DNA of 42,087 nucleotides from an uncultured Spirochaetota bacterium. GTDB taxonomy: Bacteria; Spirochaetota; Spirochaetia; JAFGXN01. Below are positions 15,649 to 22,447 of the stretch, piece by piece. The notes below the pieces were generated by a model, which worked only from the letters and a program-made list of their open reading frames with translations, did no database searches and had not been told where the DNA came from. Location: positions 1 to 42,087 of the forward strand of contig CALXOJ010000013.1 in assembly GCA_944390005.1 (NCBI GenBank). Reading direction: 5' to 3'. A program made the position numbers and the translations under genes. Positions within the stretch are counted from its first letter, which is position 1, and the number at the start of each line of letters is the position of its first letter.

Positions 15649-16086
15649 TCAGCGGAAAAGGCGGACGTAAGGAGGGTTTTCTCCATCGCAGACAGTTTCG
15701 GCGTAACACGGAACGGTTTTGATCCGGCGGCGGCTCAGATGAATGAGTTCTTCGGCGAGCGCCGCGTCCGGGGTTTCCGGCAGGGGGCCCAAATCCGTCT
15801 CGGCCGCCTGCAACGCTCCGGCGGCGGTCTTTCCGGTCTCCTGCGGCCGCGCGCATTCGGTCTCAAAACGGAGGATAAGGCGGCCGCCCCGGTTGACGGT
15901 TTCAATCAGCCGAAAAAATCCTTTGAACGGCGGCGGAGCGGTCGGCTTTTCCGGTAATCGGGCGACCGAAAGCCAAAACGGCGCTTGCATTGCGGATAAA
16001 TCGCCCGATTCGGCAAAGAGAGTGAAAGAAATTCGTTGAAGCTGCGCTTCCCAATACGGCGGCAGCGGCAGAACCAATTCGTACAC
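15649..16086 (-). CDS. Unknown protein with GTG start, 145 aa
   Basis: I do not recognise the family. It has no signal peptide or membrane segment. It starts M(V)-Y-E-L-V-L-P-L-P-P-Y-W, has a basic central strand-rich part (L-I-E-T-V-N-R-G-G-R-L-I-L-R-F), a Glu/Ala-rich helix, and a C-terminal R-R-R-I-K-T-V-P segment. It is thought real because a good promoter (TTGCTT-17 bp-TATTTT, 16120-16092) places the transcription start at the GTG, and because it fills the space between murD and the divergent rpmB promoter. The P-x-W and repeated strand pattern loosely recalls small RNA-ligase/phosphoesterase-like folds, but no H-x-T motifs are present, so no function is given. Confidence 0.6.
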   Translation of the reverse strand: MYELVLPLPPYWEAQLQRISFTLFAESGDLSAMQAPFWLSVARLPEKPTAPPPFKGFFRLIETVNRGGRLILRFETECARPQETGKTAAGALQAAETDLGPLPETPDAALAEELIHLSRRRIKTVPCYAETVCDGENPPYVRLFR

Positions 16087-16091
16087 GTTTT

Positions 16092-16120
16092 AAAATAACA
16101 AAAAGAACGGGAAAAAGCAA
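16092..16120 (-). promoter_or_regulatory. Promoter for the unknown gene, leaderless GTG start
   Basis: Minus strand: TTGCTT (16120-16115), 17-bp spacer, TATTTT (16097-16092), then five bases to the GTG at 16086. The -35 is identical to that of metG. Confidence 0.6.
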
Positions 16121-16137
16121 TTTCTTCACGAATTCTC

Positions 16138-16166
16138 TTTACAAAAACTGTTTTTTTCGGTATAGT
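16138..16166 (+). promoter_or_regulatory. rpmB promoter
   Basis: TTTACA (16138-16143), 17-bp spacer, TATAGT (16161-16166), about 43 bp before the rpmB ATG. It is back to back with the promoter at 16092-16120. Confidence 0.7.
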
Positions 16167-16208
16167 TAAAAACAATTTACGATTCAAAATAATATTCAGG
16201 TGGAAGAT

Positions 16209-16433
16209 ATGGCCAGAAGATGTGAAATTTGCGGAAAAGGAACCGTTTCGGGAAACAATGTCCCGCGGAAAGGTCAGCCTCGAAAGAAGGGCGGTGCCGG
16301 TCAGCATATCGGTGTTAAAACCAAACGGGTTTTCAAACCGAATTTGGTAAAGGTAACGGCAGACATTCAGGGTAAACCGCAGAAGATTAAAGTCTGCATG
16401 AAGTGTCTGAAAGCATGCATGAAAACTGAATAA
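16209..16433 (+). CDS. rpmB: 50S ribosomal protein L28
   Basis: Large-subunit ribosomal protein, 74 aa. The start at ATG 16209 gives the standard M-A-R-R-C-E-I-C-G-K opening. The C-x-x-C pair near the N-terminus and the C-M-K-C pair near the C-terminus mark the zinc-binding (C+) form. Also visible are the V-S-G-N-N-V-P segment and the F-K-P-N-L motif. The ribosome site is AGGTGG/GGAAG at 16198-16206. An in-frame GTG at 16200 overlaps it and is unlikely. The thiamine operon lies directly downstream; no separate strong promoter for it was found, so it may be read from this one. Confidence 0.96.
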   Translation: MARRCEICGKGTVSGNNVPRKGQPRKKGGAGQHIGVKTKRVFKPNLVKVTADIQGKPQKIKVCMKCLKACMKTE

Positions 16434-16436
16434 ACG

Positions 16437-16457
16437 ACGTCTTTGGACGTTTCTTTT
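16437..16457 (+). terminator. Weak terminator after rpmB
   Basis: ACGTC (16437-16441), loop TTTG, GACGT (16446-16450), then TTCTTTT. The short stem and interrupted T-run suggest partial termination, allowing read-through into the TPP leader. Confidence 0.4.
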
Positions 16458-16478
16458 CAGAAATCCGGTAAAACGGAG

Positions 16479-16561
16479 AGCCGGGGGTGCCGCATTGCGG
16501 CTGAGAGGCGAAAGCCAACTCCTTGAACCTGAATCGGGTAATGCCGGCGAAGGGAAGGTTG
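16479..16561 (+). promoter_or_regulatory. TPP (THI-box) riboswitch
   Basis: All conserved aptamer blocks are present in order: GGGGTGCC near 16484, GGCTGAGAG (16499-16507), CTTGAACCTGA (16522-16532), GGGTAATGCCGGC (16536-16548) and GAAGGGAAGG (16549-16558). AGCC and GGTT can close P1. It senses thiamine pyrophosphate and controls the thi genes through the terminator that follows. Confidence 0.97.
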
Positions 16562-16569
16562 AATCAAAG

Positions 16570-16595
16570 CGCACCCGACAGGTGCGTTTTTTTTT
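16570..16595 (+). terminator. Terminator of the TPP riboswitch
   Basis: CGCACC (16570-16575), loop CGACA, GGTGCG (16581-16586) and nine T residues. The thiS ribosome site GGGAGG (16598-16603) begins almost at once after the T-run. Confidence 0.92.
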
Positions 16596-16607
16596 ACGGG
16601 AGGAAAA

Positions 16608-16808
16608 ATGACAATTTCGGTCAATGACGAGCCGTTCGAGCTGGAACGGGAGATGTCGGTGGAAGAGTTTGTTGCCGAAGAGCTGGAATCGGATGACGGT
16701 TTGGTGGTATTGGTTAACGATGCTGTCGTTCCGAAGGAAAAGCGAAACGCGCTCATTTTAAAAGAAGGCGATTGTGTGGAAGTCGTCCGTTTTGTATCGG
16801 GAGGCTGA
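16608..16808 (+). CDS. thiS: Sulfur carrier protein ThiS
   Basis: 66-aa ubiquitin-like sulfur carrier for thiazole formation. It starts M-T-I-S-V-N-D-E-P and ends with the required G-G that is adenylated by ThiF and then thiocarboxylated. First gene after the TPP riboswitch. Its last two sense codons (GGA GGC) form the core of the GGGAGG ribosome site (16799-16804) for thiG, which starts 3 bp after the stop, so carrier tail and thiG translation signal share the same bases. Confidence 0.95.
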   Translation: MTISVNDEPFELEREMSVEEFVAEELESDDGLVVLVNDAVVPKEKRNALILKEGDCVEVVRFVSGG

Positions 16809-16811
16809 GAT

Positions 16812-17594
16812 ATGGAAAAAGACGAACTGGTTTTGGGAGGAAAGGTTTTTACAAATCGTCTTTTTACCGGAACGGGGAAATTTGCCCGCAACGAAGATAT
16901 TGCGCCGATGCTGGAGGCCAGCGGCTCCCAGATGGTAACGGTGGCGCTGCGCCGCATCGATTTCAAATTCCCGCAGGAGAACATTCTCAATTTTATACCG
17001 AAAAATGTCACGCTGCTGCCGAACACTTCGGGAGCACGCAACTGCGCCGAGGCGGTAAAGATTGCCCGCATTGCTCGGGAAGCCGGCTGCGGACGTTTTA
17101 TCAAAATCGAAATCATCAACGATTCAAAATATCTGTTGCCGGACAATGCCGAGACGGTAAAGGCGACGGAAATTCTGGCGAAGGAGGGATTTGTCGTTCT
17201 TCCTTACATGATGCCCGATTTTGTCTCTGCCAAACGGTTGGAAGAGGCGGGAGCGGCGGCAATCATGCCTCTTGGTTCGCCGATCGGCAGCAACCGCGGG
17301 CTTTTAACGCGGCCTTTTATTGAAATTCTGATTGAAAATACCGATTTACCGGTGGTTGTCGACGCCGGCATCGGCCGTCCGTCGCAGGCGGCGGAGGCAA
17401 TGGAGGCGGGAGCGGCTGCCTGTTTGGTCAACACAGCGATTTCGGCTGCCGATGACCCCGTGCGCATGGGGCGGGCGTTTTCTCTGGCGGTTGAGGCCGG
17501 CCGCACAGCGTTTTTGGCCAAACTCGCCGAAGAGTCCAAGTATGCGGTTGCCTCCAGTCCGTTGACCGGATTTTTGCGCACAAAAGAGGTCTAA
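16812..17594 (+). CDS. thiG: Thiazole synthase ThiG
   Basis: Condenses 1-deoxyxylulose-5-phosphate, dehydroglycine and ThiS-thiocarboxylate into the thiazole moiety of thiamine. 260 aa, usual length. Family landmarks: [16 protein letters not shown] near the start, P-N-T-S-G-A-R-N, the Schiff-base Lys98 in [17 protein letters not shown] and [10 protein letters not shown]. Its partner ThiS is immediately upstream and the dehydroglycine source ThiH immediately downstream, one base after the stop. Confidence 0.97.
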   Translation: MEKDELVLGGKVFTNRLFTGTGKFARNEDIAPMLEASGSQMVTVALRRIDFKFPQENILNFIPKNVTLLPNTSGARNCAEAVKIARIAREAGCGRFIKIEIINDSKYLLPDNAETVKATEILAKEGFVVLPYMMPDFVSAKRLEEAGAAAIMPLGSPIGSNRGLLTRPFIEILIENTDLPVVVDAGIGRPSQAAEAMEAGAAACLVNTAISAADDPVRMGRAFSLAVEAGRTAFLAKLAEESKYAVASSPLTGFLRTKEV

Positions 17595-17595
17595 A

Positions 17596-18711
17596 ATGTC
17601 GTTTTACTCCGTAATCGAAAAATACCGCGGCTTTCGGTTTCAAGACTATTTCGAGAACGTCACCGAAGAGATGTTTCTTCGTTCGCTTCGGCATGCGGAG
17701 GAGGAGCGGTGTTCGGAAATTGATTTGCTCAATTTTCTCTCTCCGCAAGGGGACCGTCACCTTGAAGAGATGGCTGTTCTTTCGCAAAAACTGACGCGCC
17801 GTTACTTCGGGCGGACGGTCAGCCTCTATCGGCCGATTTATTTAGCGAATTACTGCAGCAACGGCTGCGTTTACTGCGGCTTTTCAAGCCTGAATCGCAT
17901 TAAACGGCGGCAGCTGACGTTTGAGGAGATTGAGGAGGAAGCGGCCGAAATTGCGAAGTCGCAGGTGCGCCACATTTTGATGCTGACGGGAGAGGCGCCG
18001 GGCAAGTCGGATTTTACTTATTTAAAAACGGCGGCGAAAATCTTAAAAAAATACTTCGATTCAGTGAGTATTGAAGTGTATCCGCTGTCTTTGGAACAGT
18101 ATTCCGAACTGAAAGAAATCGGCGTCGACGGACTGACTGTTTATCAGGAGACGTATGACGAGGCGATTTATGACAAGCTTCATTTGTACGGACCGAAAAA
18201 AGACTACCGCTTTCGACTCGACACGCCCGAGCGGGGAGCAAAGGCAGGCTTGCGGGTTATTGGTATCGGCGCGCTTTTCGGTTTGGGAGATCCGATGAGC
18301 GACGGATTCTTTTCGGGAATGCATGCGGCTTATCTGCTTCATCACTATCCCGATACGGAAGTCGCGCTCTCGATTCCGCGTATCAAAAAAGCTCCGGAAA
18401 CTTTTCCGATTACCGATATTGTCAGCGACTCCGATTTTGTGAAATTGCTGGTATCGTTTCGGCTTTTTTTGCCGCGGGTTGCTCTCAATGTTTCAACGCG
18501 GGAGAGCGCCGATTTTCGCGATCGTATAGTTGAATTGGGAATCACGAAAATGTCCGGCGGCAGCAAAACCGATGTCGGCGGTTACAGCGGAGATGATCCC
18601 TCCGATGAACAGTTTGAAATCAGCGATGAGCGGAGTGTTGAAGAGGTTGCCGCTATGCTGAAAACAAAAGGTCTGACGCCGGTCTACAAGGATTGGTGGC
18701 AGTTGGTATGA
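17596..18711 (+). CDS. thiH: 2-iminoacetate synthase ThiH (tyrosine lyase)
   Basis: Radical SAM enzyme that cleaves tyrosine to dehydroglycine and p-cresol for ThiG. 371 aa, typical. The [4Fe-4S] cysteines are C87-x3-C91-x2-C94 in N-Y-C-S-N-G-C-V-Y-C-G-F. Further family blocks are L-T-G-E-A-P, V-Y-Q-E-T-Y and M-S-G-G-S-K-T-D-V-G-G-Y. GAGG just before the start supports it. The use of ThiH rather than the oxygen-dependent glycine oxidase ThiO fits an anaerobic host. The stop overlaps the thiF start (ATGA). Confidence 0.96.
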   Translation: MSFYSVIEKYRGFRFQDYFENVTEEMFLRSLRHAEEERCSEIDLLNFLSPQGDRHLEEMAVLSQKLTRRYFGRTVSLYRPIYLANYCSNGCVYCGFSSLNRIKRRQLTFEEIEEEAAEIAKSQVRHILMLTGEAPGKSDFTYLKTAAKILKKYFDSVSIEVYPLSLEQYSELKEIGVDGLTVYQETYDEAIYDKLHLYGPKKDYRFRLDTPERGAKAGLRVIGIGALFGLGDPMSDGFFSGMHAAYLLHHYPDTEVALSIPRIKKAPETFPITDIVSDSDFVKLLVSFRLFLPRVALNVSTRESADFRDRIVELGITKMSGGSKTDVGGYSGDDPSDEQFEISDERSVEEVAAMLKTKGLTPVYKDWWQLV

Positions 18712-19262
18712 AAAAAAATGAGACATTTATCGGAATAGCCGGTTGCGGAGGAATCGGCGGCAACACCGCGGTGCTTCTGCTCCGTTCGGGGTTCCGTCGT
18801 TTTGTGTTGGCGGACTTTGACGCCGTTGATGAAAGCAACCTTAATCGTCAGTTTTTTTTCAAAGATCAAATCGGCCGTCCGAAAACCGAAGCGCTTGCTG
18901 AAAATCTGCGGCGCATCGAACCGCAGTGTGAACTGATTTTGCGGAATGAAAAAGTGACGGCGAAAAACGCTGCGGAGATTTTTGCCGGCTGCGGCGTCGT
19001 TGTTGAAGGATTTGACGACAAAGATGCCAAACGGATGCTGGCGGAGGTGGTTCTGCCATCGGGTGCGTTTTTGGTCGGCGCCAACGGAATCGGCGGCCTC
19101 GAAACCGATTCGGTCGCCCGCACCGTTGTCGGCGGCCGCATGGTTCTCTTCGGCGACGGAACAAGCGATACGGATAAAAATCCGCCGCAGGGACCGAAAG
19201 TGGTGATGACGGCTGCTTTAATGGCGAACGAAATTGTCAAACGGTTTGAAAAGGAAGGGTGA
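18708..19262 (+). CDS. thiF: ThiS adenylyltransferase ThiF (short form)
   Basis: E1-like enzyme that adenylates the ThiS C-terminus. 184 aa from the ATG at 18708, which overlaps the thiH stop. Rossmann motif G-C-G-G-I-G-G at residues ~12-18, the D-F-D-x-V-D/E-x-S-N-L-N-R-Q motif, and G-F-D-D-K-D. It lacks the C-x-x-C zinc pairs and the C-terminal part of the ~250-aa E. coli-type ThiF, and matches the short 'family 2' ThiF of anaerobes. The next gene starts within its stop (TGATG). Confidence 0.93.
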   Translation: MKKNETFIGIAGCGGIGGNTAVLLLRSGFRRFVLADFDAVDESNLNRQFFFKDQIGRPKTEALAENLRRIEPQCELILRNEKVTAKNAAEIFAGCGVVVEGFDDKDAKRMLAEVVLPSGAFLVGANGIGGLETDSVARTVVGGRMVLFGDGTSDTDKNPPQGPKVVMTAALMANEIVKRFEKEG

Positions 19263-20302
19263 TGGACGAACGCAAAACAGATGCTAATTTAAACCGTGCC
19301 TGCGAAGGCTTGCGGGTGCTGGAAGACGCTGCCAGGTTTGATCTAAACCGAGAAGATTTAACGGCGCACTGCCGCCGTATGCGTCATGAACTGAGGAGTT
19401 TGTTCGAAAATCGCCGTCTGCGGCTGCTCGATCACCGCGATTCGGTTTCCGACGTCGGCGTTTCTGTCAGTCAAACAGCGCGTGACGACGGCCGTCCGAA
19501 TCGGCTTGCGGTGATTGCAGCCAACGCCAAACGGGTGCAGGAGGCGCTGCGGGTTTTGGAGGAGGCGCTGAAAGGCGAAGGCCTTCAGGCGGAAGCGAAG
19601 AAGGCCGAAGCGCTACGGTTTGAAAGCTACACTTTGGAAAAACAGGTGACCGCACCGTTTTTGAGGCGGCTGCCGGAAGGAATTTACGGTATTACAGCAG
19701 AGAAGTTTGCGAACGGAAAAAGCAATGTCGAAACGGTCCGGGAAATGGTCGACGCGGGAATTCGGGTGATTCAGTATCGGGAAAAATACCGGCCGATGAA
19801 AGAAAAGGCAGCCGAGGCAAAAGAAATTCGCAAAATAACAGCCGATGCCGGCGTGACGTTTATCGTCAACGATCACCCCGATTTGGCGCTGTTGTGCGAT
19901 GCCGACGGTGTTCACATCGGGCAGGATGATTGGAATGCGGCTGATGTGCGCCGTCTGATCGGCGATATGAAAATCATCGGTTTGTCGACGCACAATCCCC
20001 GGCAGGCGGACGAATCGGAAAACCTCGATATCGATTACATCGGCTGCGGTCCGCTTTTTCAGACTTTTACGAAAGACGACGTCTGCGATCCGGTCGGGTT
20101 AAACTATCTCGACTATGTTTCGCGCACCGTTACTCGTCCGTTTGTCGCTATCGGCGGTATTAAACTGAGCAACATCGATGAAGTGTTGAAGTATCCTGTC
20201 AGACACATCGCTCTGGTTTCGGAAATCGTCGGTGCCGCCGACATGAAATCTTTGATCGGAATTTTAAACGATAAAATCAACAGTTTCGGGAGGAATCAAT
20301 GA
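19262..20302 (+). CDS. thiE: ThiD2-ThiE fusion: HMP-P kinase and thiamine-phosphate synthase
   Basis: 346 aa with two domains. Residues 1-~135 match the ThiD2 family ([16 protein letters not shown] opening; [14 protein letters not shown] repeat), known in other bacteria as a second type of HMP-phosphate kinase joined to ThiE. Residues ~143-346 are the ThiE TIM barrel: [41 protein letters not shown] and A-I-G-G-I. Together they would phosphorylate HMP-P and couple it to thiazole phosphate, so no separate thiD is needed here. AAGGA at 19251-19255 precedes the ATG at 19262. Confidence 0.93.
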   Translation: MDERKTDANLNRACEGLRVLEDAARFDLNREDLTAHCRRMRHELRSLFENRRLRLLDHRDSVSDVGVSVSQTARDDGRPNRLAVIAANAKRVQEALRVLEEALKGEGLQAEAKKAEALRFESYTLEKQVTAPFLRRLPEGIYGITAEKFANGKSNVETVREMVDAGIRVIQYREKYRPMKEKAAEAKEIRKITADAGVTFIVNDHPDLALLCDADGVHIGQDDWNAADVRRLIGDMKIIGLSTHNPRQADESENLDIDYIGCGPLFQTFTKDDVCDPVGLNYLDYVSRTVTRPFVAIGGIKLSNIDEVLKYPVRHIALVSEIVGAADMKSLIGILNDKINSFGRNQ

Positions 20303-21576
20303 GTTTTACAACACAGGCGGACGCCGCCAAAAAAGGAATTTGGACGCCGCAAATGGAAGAAGTCTTTTGTGCCGAGGGAATCGGTAAGGAAGATTTAATA
20401 AAGGGAATCGCCGCCGGTGAAATTGTGGTTCCCGCCAACCGCAATCATAAGAACTTAAAAGCGAGAGGAATCGGCCGAGGACTTAAAACGAAAATCAACG
20501 TCAACCTCGGCGTATCGGAAGATGTCTGCGATCGCGATATGGAGATGCGCAAAGTCGAACTGGCGCTGAAATACGATGCCGATGCGATTATGGATTTATC
20601 GACATTCGGTGATACACAGGCGTTCCGTCGGCAGTTGGTAGAAAAAGTTCCGGTTATGCTCGGAACCGTTCCGATGTATGACGCTGTCGCTCGTTACGGA
20701 AAAAACATCGCCGCTATGACAAAAGACGACCTGTTTCGCGTCGTCGAAATGCACTGTGAAGACGGAATCGATTTTCTCACCATTCACGCCGGACTCAACC
20801 TGACCGCCGCCGAGCGGGTTGACCGCAATCCCCGTCAAACCGGAATCGTCAGCCGCGGAGGATCCATTCTTTATGAATGGATGAAACGCAACGGAAAAGA
20901 GAATCCGTTTTATGAAGAGTTTGACCGCCTTTTGGAAATATGTGCCCGTTACGATGTGACGCTGAGCCTCGGCGACGGACTGCGTCCCGGTTCGCTGAAA
21001 GACGCCACCGATGCGCCGCAAGTGACCGAGCTGGTGATTTTGGGAGAGTTGACAAAAGCGGCTCGGGAACAAAACGTCCAGGTGATGATTGAAGGCCCCG
21101 GACACATGGCTCTCAACGAAATTGCCGCCAATATGCTGATTGAAAAACGGTTGTGTCACGGCGCGCCGTTTTATGTACTCGGACCGCTGGTAACCGACAT
21201 CGCGCCCGGCTACGACCACATCACCGCCGCCATCGGCGGCGCCGTTGCCGCCGCTGCGGGCGCCGATTTTCTTTGTTACGTAACGCCGGCAGAACACCTT
21301 CGTCTTCCCGACGAAGATGACGTCAAAGAAGGAATCATGGCATCAAAAATCGCCGCCCACGCCGCCGACATCGCCAAAAACGTTCCGGGCGCCGTCGAAC
21401 GCGATCACGAAATGGGACACGCCCGCGGCCGTCTCGATTGGCCGAAAATGCTCGACTGTGCACTTGACAAGGAAAAAGCCGTTGCCTACCGCCGTTCTTC
21501 GATGCCGCACGAAGAACACGTCTGCACCATGTGCGGCGACCTCTGCCCGATGAAACGGAGCAAGGAGTTCTTATGA
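20299..21576 (+). CDS. thiC: Phosphomethylpyrimidine synthase ThiC
   Basis: Radical SAM enzyme converting aminoimidazole ribotide to HMP phosphate. 425 aa, the short form without the N-terminal extension of the E. coli enzyme. Landmarks: [53 protein letters not shown] and Y-V-T-P-A-E-H-L. The C-terminal cluster motif reads C-T-M-C-G-D-L-C, that is C-x2-C-x3-C; the textbook form is C-x2-C-x4-C, and I believe the x3 spacing occurs in short ThiC forms. GGGAGG precedes the start, which overlaps the thiE stop. Confidence 0.97.
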   Translation: MSFTTQADAAKKGIWTPQMEEVFCAEGIGKEDLIKGIAAGEIVVPANRNHKNLKARGIGRGLKTKINVNLGVSEDVCDRDMEMRKVELALKYDADAIMDLSTFGDTQAFRRQLVEKVPVMLGTVPMYDAVARYGKNIAAMTKDDLFRVVEMHCEDGIDFLTIHAGLNLTAAERVDRNPRQTGIVSRGGSILYEWMKRNGKENPFYEEFDRLLEICARYDVTLSLGDGLRPGSLKDATDAPQVTELVILGELTKAAREQNVQVMIEGPGHMALNEIAANMLIEKRLCHGAPFYVLGPLVTDIAPGYDHITAAIGGAVAAAAGADFLCYVTPAEHLRLPDEDDVKEGIMASKIAAHAADIAKNVPGAVERDHEMGHARGRLDWPKMLDCALDKEKAVAYRRSSMPHEEHVCTMCGDLCPMKRSKEFL

Positions 21577-22160
21577 AAAAAACGCTGACAATTCTTTCGG
21601 TTTGTCTCGCCGCCGCATATCCCCTCTCTGCCGAAGAAACGCTTGAAGTCGGAACGCAGAGTCCCGATTCGCAGGCGCTCGGAGCCGAAATCACCGAAAC
21701 CGTCGAAACAGACGTTCCGCCGGCCTTCCCGAGTTCCGAAACCGAAAACCTCTCCGACACTGTCATCACGGAAACCGACGACGGCATCACCGAAACCGAC
21801 GTCATCAAAACCGAAGAACTTCCGGCCGACGACGGTCTCGTTTGGGATTCCGAAGAGCCGCTTGACGATGCGGCAGCCGCAAAAGCCGACATTCCCATCC
21901 GACTGCGCGCCGAAAAAGCCGCCGAAAGCGAACTCGAATACCTCACGCAAACCCTTAAACTCGACAGCAAACAAAACGAGCTGCTCCGTCAAGTCCTCAC
22001 CGATCTCGCCGTCAAACAGCTGCGCATTGACGAAAACTCCGACCTAAAAGCCGCCCGCAAAAGCGTCATGCGTACCGGCCTCAAACTCGAAAAAAAAAGC
22101 CGCCTGAAAGCCGTTTTTACCAAAGAACAATATAAACAGTACCGCCGCCTTGACAAATAA
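21573..22160 (+). CDS. Periplasmic protein with Spy/CpxP-like C-terminus, 195 aa
   Basis: The start at 21573 has AAGGAG (21562-21567) and overlaps the thiC stop (ATGA), so it is coupled to the thiamine operon. Residues 1-~20 are a cleavable signal peptide ending S-A-E. Residues ~21-105 are Thr/Glu/Asp-rich and disordered-looking, with repeated T-E-T motifs. The last ~85 residues are basic and helical with an [11 protein letters not shown] ... F-T-K-E-Q-Y-K-Q-Y pattern resembling the L-T-x-x-Q helices of Spy/CpxP-type chaperones. No link to thiamine is known; it may simply ride on the operon. Family assignment is tentative. Confidence 0.75.
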   Translation: MKKTLTILSVCLAAAYPLSAEETLEVGTQSPDSQALGAEITETVETDVPPAFPSSETENLSDTVITETDDGITETDVIKTEELPADDGLVWDSEEPLDDAAAAKADIPIRLRAEKAAESELEYLTQTLKLDSKQNELLRQVLTDLAVKQLRIDENSDLKAARKSVMRTGLKLEKKSRLKAVFTKEQYKQYRRLDK

Positions 22161-22172
22161 CCGTTGATATTT

Positions 22173-22290
22173 TTTTGGGCGTCCCGGCTTCGCCGTCGGC
22201 GCCCTCCGAGCTCGGTCTGCCCGCCGATCGGCGGGCAGACGGCCTTCGGCCCTCTCCGGGCGCCTGACGCGTCTTCGGCAATGCGCTGCC
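22173..22290 (-). repeat. Dispersed GC-rich hairpin repeat, copy D
   Basis: Read on the minus strand it carries GGGCCGAAGGCCGTCTGCC, a perfect 26-bp palindrome (22215-22240), and the conserved end ACGCCCAAAAA (about 22183-22172). Copy C at 39877-39975 shares the first block, the arms of the central hairpin and the end. Outer limits are uncertain. Confidence 0.65.
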
Positions 22291-22399
22291 TTTTTATGCA
22301 TTCTGCGATTCTTAAAATGCGGATGTTATCGGCTTAAAGCGTAATTTCGCTCACGGACATCAAAAAAGATCAATACAGCGTCAATTTTTTAAAAATTTC

Positions 22400-22429
22400 T
22401 TGACATCCCCCCCCCCCCCGTGGTATATT
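22400..22429 (+). promoter_or_regulatory. Promoter with poly-C13 spacer (likely phase variable)
   Basis: TTGACA (22400-22405) and TATATT (22424-22429) are separated by 18 bp made of T, thirteen C (22407-22419) and GTGG. The AT-rich stretch 22383-22398 could be an UP element. Slippage in the C-run would change the spacer length. Transcription should start near 22436, just before the GGAG at 22437-22440. The region 22291-22382 shows nothing else I can name. Confidence 0.8.
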
Positions 22430-22447
22430 CACCACAGGAGTTATAAT

